Origin: an uncultured Alphaproteobacteria bacterium
Lineage (GTDB): Bacteria > Pseudomonadota > Alphaproteobacteria > TMED127
DNA length: 27,049 nt
Reading direction: 5' to 3'
NCBI GenBank assembly: GCA_902567145.1
Contig: CACFLM010000005.1
Span: forward strand, 1 to 27,049
Shown: piece by piece, positions 6,684 through 15,844 of the stretch
How the letters are laid out: every line of letters begins with the position of its first letter
Position numbering within the stretch: position 1 is the stretch's first letter
The notes under the pieces: generated by a model
Databases searched by the model: none
The model's input: the letters and a program-made list of their open reading frames with translations, nothing else
What the model was told of the DNA's origin: nothing
Position numbers and translations under genes: made by a program

Positions 6684-8065
6684 ACCTCTGGACAATTGAA
6701 GAAATTTATAAAGCACTTGAATTAGAACAAGATATAAATAAAAAAATTGTATTTTCAGGAGTTTCTATTGACTCAAGAACTATCAAAAAAGGAAACTTAT
6801 ACATCCCTATTAAAGGTGATAAATATGATGGTCATGATTACATAGATGAGGCCTTTAAAAAGGGAGCGAGTGCTTCATTAATTGAAATTACAAAAAGAAA
6901 ATCATTTAAAAATAATGGGTCATTAATTTATGTAAAAGATTCATTAGATTCCTTAACTAAACTATCTAAATTTTCAAGAAATAGAATTAAAAATTTAAAA
7001 ACAATTTGTATAACTGGAAGTAGTGGAAAAACGACTTTGAAGGAATGGATTTATTACGTATTCAAGGATTTACAAAAATCTTATTGTACATTTGGAAATC
7101 TCAATAATGAAATAGGAATGCCTCTTACATTAGCCAATATGCCAAGAAATACAGAATTATGTATTCTCGAACTAGGAATGAACTCTCCGGGCGAAATTAG
7201 AAAACTCTCTAAAATTGCAAAACCTAATATTGCAATTATTACGAACATAGGCTCTGCCCATGCAGGAAACTTTAAAAATATTTCATATATTGCCTTAGAA
7301 AAGTCAGAAATATTCAGTTTCTTCAATAAAAAATCAATAGCCATTATTCCCTTTGAAAGTGAGTATTACAATTTAATTTGTAAAAAGGTTTCTAAAAAAA
7401 CTGAAAAGATTTATTCATTTGGTTATGATGAAAATTGTGAGATAAGAATTTTTAAAAATAAGAATTCCTTACCATGGAAATTTTCAATATTTAAAGAAGA
7501 GACTCAGATTAAAACAGATATTCCATTCTCAAATTGGCCATCAAATGTCAGTATAATTTTAGGTTTAGCCAAGATTTTAGGTGTAAAAATAATAAAAATT
7601 ATTCCTAAATTAAAAAACCTTTCCCCTATCTCCGGGCGAGGTAAAATAACAGAAATAAAATTTAATAATAAATTTTTCACCCTCATTGATGAATCTTATA
7701 ATTCAAATCCAGAATCATTAAATCAAGCTATTGAAAACTTAAATGATTATAAATTTTCTGGTTCAAGGAAGATTTGTATTATAGGTGATATGCTTGAGTT
7801 AGGAAGAATGTCAAAAATTAAACATATTAAAATAGCAAAGACTTTGTTAAAAACTAGACCTGATATTGTTATAACAGTAGGAAATTATTCAAAAGCAATT
7901 TTTGAAAAGCTTCCTAGAAGTTTTTTAAAGCTTCATTTCGATGATCATAGAGATGTTTTTAAGAAATTATTAAAAATAATCAAAAATAAAGATATCATTA
8001 TGATCAAAGGATCAAATTCTGTTAATCTTCATGTGATATGTAAAAAGTTGATGAGGTTAGGATAA
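6680..8065 (+). CDS. murF: UDP-MurNAc-tripeptide--D-Ala-D-Ala ligase MurF
   Basis: MurF attaches D-Ala-D-Ala to UDP-MurNAc-tripeptide, which completes the pentapeptide. The 461-residue protein has an N-terminal Mur ligase domain with SIDSRTIKKGNLYIPIKG (29-46), the ATP loop GSSGKTT (113-119), FGNLNNEIGMP, LELGMN and IDESYNSNPES in the central domain, and GDMLELG in the C-terminal domain. All are typical of MurF and distinguish it from MurE, MurC and MurD. The start overlaps murE by 4 bases (ATGA). The stop is 2 bases before mraY. Nothing is missing. Confidence 0.96.
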   Translation: MNLWTIEEIYKALELEQDINKKIVFSGVSIDSRTIKKGNLYIPIKGDKYDGHDYIDEAFKKGASASLIEITKRKSFKNNGSLIYVKDSLDSLTKLSKFSRNRIKNLKTICITGSSGKTTLKEWIYYVFKDLQKSYCTFGNLNNEIGMPLTLANMPRNTELCILELGMNSPGEIRKLSKIAKPNIAIITNIGSAHAGNFKNISYIALEKSEIFSFFNKKSIAIIPFESEYYNLICKKVSKKTEKIYSFGYDENCEIRIFKNKNSLPWKFSIFKEETQIKTDIPFSNWPSNVSIILGLAKILGVKIIKIIPKLKNLSPISGRGKITEIKFNNKFFTLIDESYNSNPESLNQAIENLNDYKFSGSRKICIIGDMLELGRMSKIKHIKIAKTLLKTRPDIVITVGNYSKAIFEKLPRSFLKLHFDDHRDVFKKLLKIIKNKDIIMIKGSNSVNLHVICKKLMRLG

Positions 8066-8067
8066 CA

Positions 8068-9156
8068 ATGCTTTATTATTTCTTAATACCATATATAGAA
8101 AGTTTTAATTTCCTTAATTTATTTAATTATCTTACATTTAGGGCTGGAGGAGCTCTTTTTACCGCATTCTTCATATCAATTTTTTTAGGACCAAAATTTA
8201 TAAAAAAACTTAGGAGTGTTCAAAAGAAAGGTCAACCAATTAGGAAAGATGGACCTAAAAGTCATTTAATTAATAAAATTGGAACTCCCACCATGGGCGG
8301 AATGCTAATACTAATTTCTTTATTCACATCAATATTATTTTGGGCAGACTTGAGTAGTAATATAGTTTGGTTGATTTTTAGTATTACGATTCTTTTTGGC
8401 CTAATAGGAGCACTAGATGATTATAAAAAACTTAAAAATAATAGCCCGGAGGGTTTTAAAGGCTCTCATCGTTTAATTGTTGAATTCTTTATATGCTTCT
8501 TTTTTGTTTTTCTATTTAATAAAATTATCAATCCAGAATTAGTAAATATTGTTTTTATACCATTTACCAAAGGCTATTTTCTAGATTTAGGAATTTTTTA
8601 TTATATTTTTGCAGCAATTGTTATAGTTGGGAGTGCAAATGCTGTTAATCTTACTGATGGATTAGATGGTTTAGCTATTGGTCCGATAATGATAACAGCA
8701 TTATCTTTTGCTTTTATTGCTTATTTTACTGGAAATCTTATTTATTCAGATTACTTAAAAATCCCATACGTTAACGATACTGGTGAATTAGTTATTATAT
8801 GCGCCTCACTCATTGGAGCAGGACTTGGTTTCTTATGGTTTAATGCTCCGCCTGCTATGGTCTTCATGGGTGACACTGGATCTCTTTCTATGGGTGGAAC
8901 AATTGGAGCAATAGCTGTTGCAACTAAACATGAAATAATACTTTCCATAATTGGAGGTATCTTTGTATTAGAAGCTTTGTCTGTTTTTGCGCAAGTAATA
9001 TCTTTTAAATTGACTGGTAAAAGAATATTCCGAATGGCTCCTATACACCATCACTTTGAGCAAAAAGGTTGGTCTGAGTCAACTGTCGTTATTAGATTTT
9101 GGATTATCTCCATTATTTTAGCCTTAATTGGACTTGCAAGCCTAAAACTTAGATGA
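8068..9156 (+). CDS. mraY: Phospho-MurNAc-pentapeptide translocase MraY
   Basis: MraY is the integral membrane enzyme that transfers phospho-MurNAc-pentapeptide to undecaprenyl phosphate, giving lipid I. The 362-residue protein is strongly hydrophobic, with about ten predicted membrane helices. Family motifs are intact: GTPTMGGML (72-80), DDYKK (117-121), NLTDGLDG (194-201), GDTGS (268-272) and the cytoplasmic HHHFEQKGW loop (His 327-329). The ATG at 8068 has a weak AGGA about 4-8 bases upstream. The gene lies 2 bases after murF and overlaps murD by 4 bases. Confidence 0.97.
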   Translation: MLYYFLIPYIESFNFLNLFNYLTFRAGGALFTAFFISIFLGPKFIKKLRSVQKKGQPIRKDGPKSHLINKIGTPTMGGMLILISLFTSILFWADLSSNIVWLIFSITILFGLIGALDDYKKLKNNSPEGFKGSHRLIVEFFICFFFVFLFNKIINPELVNIVFIPFTKGYFLDLGIFYYIFAAIVIVGSANAVNLTDGLDGLAIGPIMITALSFAFIAYFTGNLIYSDYLKIPYVNDTGELVIICASLIGAGLGFLWFNAPPAMVFMGDTGSLSMGGTIGAIAVATKHEIILSIIGGIFVLEALSVFAQVISFKLTGKRIFRMAPIHHHFEQKGWSESTVVIRFWIISIILALIGLASLKLR

Positions 9157-10544
9157 TCAAACAAAAACCTAAAAAAGTTTTTTTATTAGGGATGGGTATC
9201 TCGGGATTATCCCTTGCAAAATATTTAACAAAAAATAAAGTCGAAAATTTCTGTTGGGATGATGACCCAGAAAAAAGAAAGATTGCCGAGTCAAAAAAGT
9301 TAAATATTACCAGAATTTCTATTAAAACATTAAAAATTTGTGATCTTCTAGTTTTGAGTCCAGGTATAAATCATTTGGCAAAAGAACCACATAAAGCTGT
9401 TTCAATTGCCAGAGATTTAAAAATTAAAATTATAACAGATCTAGAGTTCTTAAATATTTTTCTTTCTGGAAAACTGCTTATAGGGATAACTGGAACTAAT
9501 GGAAAATCGACAACAACACATTTTATTAATAAAACATTGTCATACAATAATTTCCGTAAATCTGAATCCTGCGGAAATATTGGAATACCTTTCACTGATC
9601 TAAAAATCAATGAAGAAACTATTCTAGTTGTAGAAGCTTCTTCATACCAGCTAGCAAAAATAGATAGTCTAAAATTTAATTTTGCTTTTCTTTTAAATAT
9701 TTCCAAGGACCATATTGAATGGCATGGATCAATCAAAAAATATATAAATTCAAAACTTAAAATTTTTAAAAATCAAGATAGGAAATGCTTCGCAATTATT
9801 TGTATAGATGACCAGCATTGCAAAAATATAGCTTCTTCCTTTGGAAAAAATTTTAATTCAAAACTTTTACGTATAAGTTGTAAACAAGATGAGAGTGCAG
9901 ATATTTTATTATCTAAGAAAAAAGAAAAATTAGAAATTCATAATAAAATATCAAACGAAACACTTTCAATACCTTATTACAAATTAAATTTCACTAAAGC
10001 TGATCATAATTATCAAAACCTGTTGGCGGCTTATGTTTCGGGTTATCTTCTGAATCAACCTGCAGATAAATTCCTCAAATCCTTGAAGGATCTTGACAAC
10101 TTAAGATATAGAATTGAATTTCTTGGAAAATTTAAAAATCTTAGTTTTTATAATGATAGTAAATCTACAAACGTTGACTCAGCGATCACGGCTATTAGAT
10201 CTTTTAAGAACATTTTTTGGATTCTTGGAGGAAGGGAAAAAAAGGGTGGTATCAGAGGCATTGAGAAAAGTTTGGATAATGTTATAAAAGCTTATAGTTT
10301 TGGTGAATCGGGAAAGAAAATTAAAAAATTTCTTACAAAAAGATCTATTGATTGCTATGAATTTTCTACATTGCAAGAATCAACTAAAAAAGCATTAAAT
10401 GATGCTATAAAATCAGATAAAGATATCAATATTCTATTATCTCCGGCTTGTTCATCATTCGATCAATTTAAAGATTTTAGAGACAGAGGACAGAAATTTA
10501 CTCAGATAGTTAAGGAATACATTAAAACTTATGAGCAAAAATAA
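9153..10544 (+). CDS. murD: UDP-MurNAc-L-Ala--D-Glu ligase MurD
   Basis: MurD adds D-glutamate to UDP-MurNAc-L-alanine in the cytoplasm. The 463-residue protein starts with a Rossmann-like loop GMGISGLS (13-20), has the ATP loop GTNGKST (114-120), the substrate segment VEASSYQL, the central NDSKSTN motif (whose variants DSKxTN are diagnostic of MurD), and LLSPACSSFDQFKDFRDRG near the C-terminus. Length is normal. The start overlaps mraY by 4 bases. The end overlaps ftsW by 14 bases, where the chain of unusually long overlaps begins. Confidence 0.96.
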   Translation: MIKQKPKKVFLLGMGISGLSLAKYLTKNKVENFCWDDDPEKRKIAESKKLNITRISIKTLKICDLLVLSPGINHLAKEPHKAVSIARDLKIKIITDLEFLNIFLSGKLLIGITGTNGKSTTTHFINKTLSYNNFRKSESCGNIGIPFTDLKINEETILVVEASSYQLAKIDSLKFNFAFLLNISKDHIEWHGSIKKYINSKLKIFKNQDRKCFAIICIDDQHCKNIASSFGKNFNSKLLRISCKQDESADILLSKKKEKLEIHNKISNETLSIPYYKLNFTKADHNYQNLLAAYVSGYLLNQPADKFLKSLKDLDNLRYRIEFLGKFKNLSFYNDSKSTNVDSAITAIRSFKNIFWILGGREKKGGIRGIEKSLDNVIKAYSFGESGKKIKKFLTKRSIDCYEFSTLQESTKKALNDAIKSDKDINILLSPACSSFDQFKDFRDRGQKFTQIVKEYIKTYEQK

Positions 10545-11634
10545 AACCTTGGAAAAAAATATTTATTTATGGAGTAATGTTGATAAATTTATTCTTATCC
10601 CTACTCTTATAATTCTACTTTTTGGAATAATCTCAATCTCAAGTATAACTCAACACCTAAGTGGTAAATTCTACTTTTCATCAGATTTATTGTTAAAAAA
10701 ACATCTTACTTTCTGCATGATTGGCATATTTCTAATGTTAATGATTTCTCAGTTCTCACTTAAAAATCTTGTCTTCTTTTCCTTTTTTCTTTTTGCTCTA
10801 AGTATAGTACTCTCGATAACAGCAATATTCTTTTTTCCAGAAACCAAAGGTGCAAATAGATGGGTAAATTTCTTTAATTTTTCATTTCAGCCATCTGAAC
10901 TACTAAAACCTTCATTTATTATAATAAGTGCTGTTCTACTAGGAAGATATAAAACTAAAAATGATTACTCTTTTTTCCTAAATATTCTATTTTTAGTAAT
11001 CATCTCATCACTGCTTATACTTCAACCAGATTTTGGAATGTTTATTTTAATCTTTGCTGTATGGCTTGTTCAAGTTTTCTCTTCTAATATTAAAATCAAA
11101 ATAATCATTCCGATACTTATTAGTTTTCTATTGGTTTTTTTTATATGCTTTTTTAGTCTCGAACATGTAAGATTTAGAATTATGAATTTTCTTTTTTCTG
11201 ATATTGGTGATAATTATCAAATTTCTAAATCTCTTAATTCATTTATTGAAGGCGGTTTTTTTGGAAAAGGAATTGGTGAGGGATCTATAGCTAAAAATCT
11301 TCCAGATGTTCATTCAGATTTTATTTTTGCTTTAATCGGAGAAGAACTTGGAGGATTATTTGCTCTTTTGATTTTATCATTGTATCTTACAGTTTATTTA
11401 AGAGCTCAGATAATTTCTCAAAGATCAAATAATTTTTTTATAGTTACTTCATTAACCGGTTTAGCTAATATCCTAATATTTCAAGTCATAATCAATGTAT
11501 CTTCAACATTAAATATTATTCCCACAAAAGGTATGACACTTCCATTTATTTCTTATGGAGGTTCATCTTTCGTTTCAAGTTCAATCATAATTGGATTTTT
11601 GTTATTGTTAATTAAACAAGAAAGAAATGCGTAA
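10531..11634 (+). CDS. ftsW: Septal peptidoglycan polymerase FtsW (SEDS family)
   Basis: FtsW is a multi-pass glycosyltransferase of the SEDS family that polymerises lipid II at the septum with FtsI. The 367-residue protein is hydrophobic throughout, with eight to ten likely membrane segments. It contains GANRWVNFFNFSFQPSELLK, QPDFGM, the periplasmic DVHSDFIFALIGEELG loop and the C-terminal signature MTLPFISYGGSS (335-346). Paired with ftsI and between murD and murG, it is FtsW rather than the elongation homologue RodA. The ATG at 10531 lies inside murD, with an AAGGA at 10513-10517 that is rather distant. It overlaps murG by 8 bases. Confidence 0.95.
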   Translation: MSKNKTLEKNIYLWSNVDKFILIPTLIILLFGIISISSITQHLSGKFYFSSDLLLKKHLTFCMIGIFLMLMISQFSLKNLVFFSFFLFALSIVLSITAIFFFPETKGANRWVNFFNFSFQPSELLKPSFIIISAVLLGRYKTKNDYSFFLNILFLVIISSLLILQPDFGMFILIFAVWLVQVFSSNIKIKIIIPILISFLLVFFICFFSLEHVRFRIMNFLFSDIGDNYQISKSLNSFIEGGFFGKGIGEGSIAKNLPDVHSDFIFALIGEELGGLFALLILSLYLTVYLRAQIISQRSNNFFIVTSLTGLANILIFQVIINVSSTLNIIPTKGMTLPFISYGGSSFVSSSIIIGFLLLLIKQERNA

Positions 11635-12667
11635 AAAAATTTTTTTGATCGCCGGTGGGACTGGTGGGCATCTTTTCCCAGCCATAGCACTTTCAGAGAT
11701 TGATAACAATTTTGAGTATTATTTTTTATTAGACCATCGAACTGAGAAATTTATAAGAGGAAAAAAACTAAATTATTTTAAAGTTCAATCTTCTGTAATT
11801 AAAATCAATCTATTATTACCTATTTATTTGATAAAGATTGTTTATGGTTTCCTTCAATCAATTAGAATTTTTTTAAAATACAAAGCTGATCTTGTTGTTG
11901 GGTTTGGTGGTTACACCTCTATACCATCAATTTTGGCAGCAAAATTGTTAAAAATTAAAATAATTATTCATGAGCAGAATGCAGTAATGGGTAAAACAAA
12001 CCGAATATTATCTTATTTAACTAATAATGTTGCCATTACCTTTCCTAATACAAAATATGCCAAGGATTGTGCTGTCTTCACAGGTATCCCAGTTAGATCA
12101 ATAAAGCAAAAACCTGTAGTCAATTCTAAAATTAAAAGACTATTCATTATTGGAGGAAGCCAAGGAGCTCAGATTTTCTCAACTTTAATTCCTAAGATTA
12201 TTTCAAACTTTAGTGATATAAACAAAAAAAATATTTTTATAGTTCAACAAGTTAGGGGTGTTGATCAAAAATCGACCGCAGCAGTTTACAATAAGATGAA
12301 AATTAAGTTTCTAATAAAAGAATTCTTTGACGATATATATAATCAATTTAATAAAGCTGATTTAATTATTTCAAGGTGTGGAGCATCCACACTGGCAGAG
12401 ATTGAACTATACAAGAAATCTTCAATCCTATTCCCTCTGCCAAGTGCTATGGATAATCATCAATATTATAATGCTAATGAATTTCAGAAAAATAATCCTT
12501 GCCTGATTTTTGATGAGAAAGTTTTAGACATTACTACTGAAATTTCTAAAAAGATTGAAAAATTTATTTTTATTAATCAGAATTCACATAAAATAAAGAC
12601 CATAAAAAAAACAAGCCAAAAAAAATCGTTATCAAATTTAGTAAGAAAAATAATAAAAGATGTTTGA
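11627..12667 (+). CDS. murG: UDP-GlcNAc--lipid I N-acetylglucosaminyltransferase MurG
   Basis: MurG is a peripheral GT-B transferase on the inner face of the membrane that turns lipid I into lipid II. The 346-residue protein has the N-terminal glycine loop AGGTGGHLFPA (9-19), FGGYTSIPSI (93-102), HEQNAVMGKTNR (115-126), the second glycine loop GGSQGA (176-181) and the UDP-GlcNAc segment SRCGASTLAE (249-258). These are the family's defining motifs, and the length is typical. It overlaps ftsW by 8 bases and murC by 8 bases, with no evident Shine-Dalgarno site, which suggests translational coupling. Confidence 0.97.
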   Translation: MRKKIFLIAGGTGGHLFPAIALSEIDNNFEYYFLLDHRTEKFIRGKKLNYFKVQSSVIKINLLLPIYLIKIVYGFLQSIRIFLKYKADLVVGFGGYTSIPSILAAKLLKIKIIIHEQNAVMGKTNRILSYLTNNVAITFPNTKYAKDCAVFTGIPVRSIKQKPVVNSKIKRLFIIGGSQGAQIFSTLIPKIISNFSDINKKNIFIVQQVRGVDQKSTAAVYNKMKIKFLIKEFFDDIYNQFNKADLIISRCGASTLAEIELYKKSSILFPLPSAMDNHQYYNANEFQKNNPCLIFDEKVLDITTEISKKIEKFIFINQNSHKIKTIKKTSQKKSLSNLVRKIIKDV

Positions 12668-14063
12668 AAAGAGAAATGTTCATTTTGTTGGTATTGGTGG
12701 TATTGGTATGAGTGCAATAGCAGAAATTTTGCATAGTAAAGGATTTAAAGTATCAGGCAGTGATCTCAACCAGAATCTAATTACCAATAGATTGAGAAAT
12801 AAAGGTATCAAGGTTTATTACAAACATGCTTCTAAGAATATCAAAAATGCTGATATTATAGTTTATTCCTCAGCTATAAAGCCAAGTAATATAGAAATAA
12901 AATCAGGTTTGAAAAAGAAAATCCCTCTATACTCGCGAGCCATGATGCTTGCAGAAGTGATGCGACTTAAAAAATCAATCACAGTTTCAGGCTCTCATGG
13001 GAAAACGACAACAACCTCACTTATTTCATCAATATTAGAATATTCTGGATATGACCCTACAATAATTAATGGTGGTATAATTAACGGCATCAATGCAAAT
13101 GCAAAACTAGGTGATGGAGAATGGATTGTTGCCGAAGCAGACGAATCAGATGGCTCATTTACGATGCTTCCTTCAACAATTGGAGTTATTAATAATATAG
13201 ATCTAGAACATCTAGACTTTTATGACAATATTAGAGAGATAAAGGATTCTTTTATAAGCTATGCCCACAATATTCCCTTCTACGGATTTCTAGCAGTTAA
13301 TATTGATGATAAAAATGTAAAAAACATCCTAAACCAGATTAGCCACAAAAAGATTTTTACTTATGGTTTTTCAAATGATGCTGATTTTTATGCTGAAAAC
13401 CTTAGAACCATAAAGAAGAGCAATACCTTCTTTTCTTGCTTTGACATTGTAACTAATTTTGATACAAAAAAAATACTTAAAAATATTTTAATTCCACTTA
13501 TAGGACCACATAATGTAACTAATACTTTGGCAGCCTATTGCATTTGCAAAGCTTTAAAAGTTCCAGACGCCAAAATAAAAAAATCATTGAGGAAATTTCA
13601 GGGAGTGAAGAGAAGGTTCTCAATTGTATATCATTCTTTGAATACAATGATCATAGATGACTATGCACACCATCCAAAAGAAATAAAAATGACTCTTGAT
13701 GCCCTTAAATCAATAACAAAACAAAATTTAGTTGTAGTTTTTGAACCACACCGATTTAGTAGAATTAAAAAATTAAAAGAGGAATTTTTGCATAGTTTTA
13801 AAAATGCTAACTCTATTTTTGTTTTACCAATATACTCAGCTGGTGAGAAAATAAAAAAACAAATTACTAACTTGGAACTTTCTATTTTACTAAAAAAAAA
13901 ATACAAGAATAAACTTGTAGAACCCGTAAATGAACAAAAGGTGCTTTACTCATCATTAAAAGAAATTATCTCCAAGGGAGATAATGTTATCTTTCTAGGA
14001 GCTGGCCAAAGTTCTAAGATTGCAAACTCATTTTCAAATTTTCTAAAGAAAAATGATATTTAA
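12660..14063 (+). CDS. murC: UDP-MurNAc--L-alanine ligase MurC
   Basis: MurC starts the stem peptide by ligating L-alanine to UDP-MurNAc. The 467-residue protein has the N-terminal UDP-binding loop GIGGIGMSAIA (11-21), the ATP loop GSHGKTTTT (111-119), EADESDGSF, NIDLEHLDFY, and DDYAHHPKEI in the C-terminal part. The His-Gly form of the ATP loop (GSHGKT) and the YAHHP motif distinguish MurC from the other Mur ligases. It overlaps murG by 8 bases and murB by 11. A run of ten adenines near 13892-13901 encodes lysines and leaves the frame intact. Confidence 0.97.
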   Translation: MFEKRNVHFVGIGGIGMSAIAEILHSKGFKVSGSDLNQNLITNRLRNKGIKVYYKHASKNIKNADIIVYSSAIKPSNIEIKSGLKKKIPLYSRAMMLAEVMRLKKSITVSGSHGKTTTTSLISSILEYSGYDPTIINGGIINGINANAKLGDGEWIVAEADESDGSFTMLPSTIGVINNIDLEHLDFYDNIREIKDSFISYAHNIPFYGFLAVNIDDKNVKNILNQISHKKIFTYGFSNDADFYAENLRTIKKSNTFFSCFDIVTNFDTKKILKNILIPLIGPHNVTNTLAAYCICKALKVPDAKIKKSLRKFQGVKRRFSIVYHSLNTMIIDDYAHHPKEIKMTLDALKSITKQNLVVVFEPHRFSRIKKLKEEFLHSFKNANSIFVLPIYSAGEKIKKQITNLELSILLKKKYKNKLVEPVNEQKVLYSSLKEIISKGDNVIFLGAGQSSKIANSFSNFLKKNDI

Positions 14064-14952
14064 TTTCTCCATATCACAAATAATGAAATTAAATTATGAA
14101 CTAGGGAAAAAAACCTGGTTTGGAACCGGCGGTAATTGTAGTTTATTTTTTGAACCAAAATCAATTAATCAATTAATCTTAATACTAAAATTTAGTAGAA
14201 AGTTTTTCAAAATCCTTATAATTGGCTCAGGTTCAAATCTTATTATAAGAGATGGTGGATACGATGGAGTTGTTATTAAATTAAAAGGTGAATTCAGTAA
14301 AATTAAATTCTGTGAAAATAATCTAATTTTATCAGTTGGAGCAGGAGTTAAAGATTCGGAGATATCTAAATTTTGTTTGGATAAAGGCATATCAGGTTTA
14401 GAATTTCTTAGTGGAATACCAGGAACAATTGGAGGAAACTTGAAGATGAATGCTGGTTGTTATGGGGAACAAATCAGTGATAGATTAATTGACTGTACAA
14501 TAATAGATAAAAATCTAAAAATAAAAGTATTAAAAAAGGACAAAATAAATTTTGAGTATAGAAAAAGTTCTTTTCCAAATGATCACATTATAATTCTAGC
14601 AAGATTTAAAATGAATAAATTAAACAAAGAAAAAATTAAACAGAAGGTTCTTAGAATTTCAAATTATAGAAGAAAATCCCAACCTGTAGCAAATAGAACC
14701 GGTGGTAGCACTTTTACTAATCCTAACACAATTCCAGCATGGAAATTAATTGATAAAATAAATTTTAGAGGTAAAAGACAAGGCGGTGCGAAAGTATCTA
14801 ACCTTCATTCAAACTTTATAATTAATGATAATGATGCATCATCTCTTGATATTGAGATATTGGGTGAAGAAATTAAAAGAACAGTATGGGAAAAACAAAG
14901 AATAAAGTTAGTTTGGGAGTTACAAAGAATTGGTAAATTTAAAAAAGTCTGA
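14053..14952 (+). CDS. murB: UDP-N-acetylenolpyruvoylglucosamine reductase MurB
   Basis: MurB is the FAD-dependent, NADPH-using enzyme that reduces UDP-GlcNAc-enolpyruvate to UDP-MurNAc. The 299-residue protein has the FAD-binding segment IGSGSNLIIRDGG (57-69), GLEFLSGIPGTIGGNLKMNAG (115-135), the catalytic serine in RTGGSTFTNP (215-224, Ser219) and a C-terminal Glu in WELQRIG. The RTGGST form is the one seen in alphaproteobacteria. The ATG at 14053 overlaps murC by 11 bases. An in-frame ATG at 14083 would also retain the conserved N-terminus (KTWFGTGG), so the start is uncertain by ten codons. It overlaps ddl by 23 bases. Confidence 0.95.
   Translation: MIFNFSISQIMKLNYELGKKTWFGTGGNCSLFFEPKSINQLILILKFSRKFFKILIIGSGSNLIIRDGGYDGVVIKLKGEFSKIKFCENNLILSVGAGVKDSEISKFCLDKGISGLEFLSGIPGTIGGNLKMNAGCYGEQISDRLIDCTIIDKNLKIKVLKKDKINFEYRKSSFPNDHIIILARFKMNKLNKEKIKQKVLRISNYRRKSQPVANRTGGSTFTNPNTIPAWKLIDKINFRGKRQGGAKVSNLHSNFIINDNDASSLDIEILGEEIKRTVWEKQRIKLVWELQRIGKFKKV
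14915..14919 (+). promoter_or_regulatory. Shine-Dalgarno site supporting the TTG start of ddl
   Basis: GGGAG lies 10 bases before TTG at 14930, inside the 3' end of murB. No ATG or GTG occurs upstream of the conserved KIAVLRGG segment of Ddl in this frame, so this site supports TTG 14930 as the initiation codon. Confidence 0.45.
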
Positions 14953-15844
14953 CAAAATCGCAGTTTTAAGAGGAGGTATTTCAGATGAAAAACAAATCTC
15001 AATTCTAACTGCCAATCAAGTCTTTGAAACACTCCAAAACAAGTATGACACTACTTTAATTGACGTTGGATATGATTGTAGAAAACTAATTAATGATTTA
15101 ATAAGTTCTAACGCAGATATAGTTTTCAATTGCCTACATGGTTTTTTTGGTGAAGATGGCCAAATTCAGTCAATCTTAAATTATCTTAAATTACGCTATA
15201 CACATTCAGGTGTACTTGCTTCATCGATTGCGATGAATAAACTAATTTCAAAGAATTTTTTCACATCATTAAATGTCAGTCATCCAAAGCAATTTAGTAT
15301 TTCTAAAGAACTGGATAAGTCTTTCTTTCCAATTATTATCAAACCAACATGTGGCGGTTCAAGTAATAATCTGATAAAAGTTGATAATAAAGAACAACTA
15401 GGTGATTTTAAAAAAAAAAATAAGAGATATCTGAGTAGATTTATGTTTGAAGAGTTTATTGTGGGTAGAGAAATCACTGTAGGAATTTTAGAAAATAGAA
15501 TATGTGGTATAATGGAAATTATTTATGATAGCGATGTCTATGATTACAAAAACAAATATCAAGAAATTGCTACTCATGTTATTAACCCTAATTTAAACGT
15601 GAAGGTTATAGAAAAATTAAAGCACATATCTCTGATGGTTCATAATGAAATTAATTGTAAATGTCTATCTAGACTGGATTTTAGATATAACGAAAAAATA
15701 GATGAAACTTTCCTTTTGGAGATCAACACTCAACCTGGACTTACACCTAATTCATTGTTACCTGAAATGGCAAAAGATAAGGGAATAGACTTTCTTGAAT
15801 TATGCGAAATAATCCTCTCTAATGCTCAATGCGAAGTAACATAA
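14930..15844 (+). CDS. ddl: D-alanine--D-alanine ligase
   Basis: Ddl joins two D-alanines for use by MurF. It is an ATP-grasp enzyme of the cytoplasm. The 304-residue protein has KIAVLRGGISDEK (9-21), HGFFGEDGQIQ (70-80), the ATP-binding KPTCGGSSNN segment (138-147), LDFRYN (249-254) and EINTQPGLTPNSLLPE (264-279). All are standard Ddl motifs, and length is normal. The only usable start is TTG at 14930, which overlaps murB by 23 bases, the longest overlap in the window. The 3' end overlaps ftsQ by 16 bases. A run of 11 adenines (15410-15420) encodes KKK and keeps the frame. Confidence 0.95.
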   Translation: MVNLKKSDKIAVLRGGISDEKQISILTANQVFETLQNKYDTTLIDVGYDCRKLINDLISSNADIVFNCLHGFFGEDGQIQSILNYLKLRYTHSGVLASSIAMNKLISKNFFTSLNVSHPKQFSISKELDKSFFPIIIKPTCGGSSNNLIKVDNKEQLGDFKKKNKRYLSRFMFEEFIVGREITVGILENRICGIMEIIYDSDVYDYKNKYQEIATHVINPNLNVKVIEKLKHISLMVHNEINCKCLSRLDFRYNEKIDETFLLEINTQPGLTPNSLLPEMAKDKGIDFLELCEIILSNAQCEVT

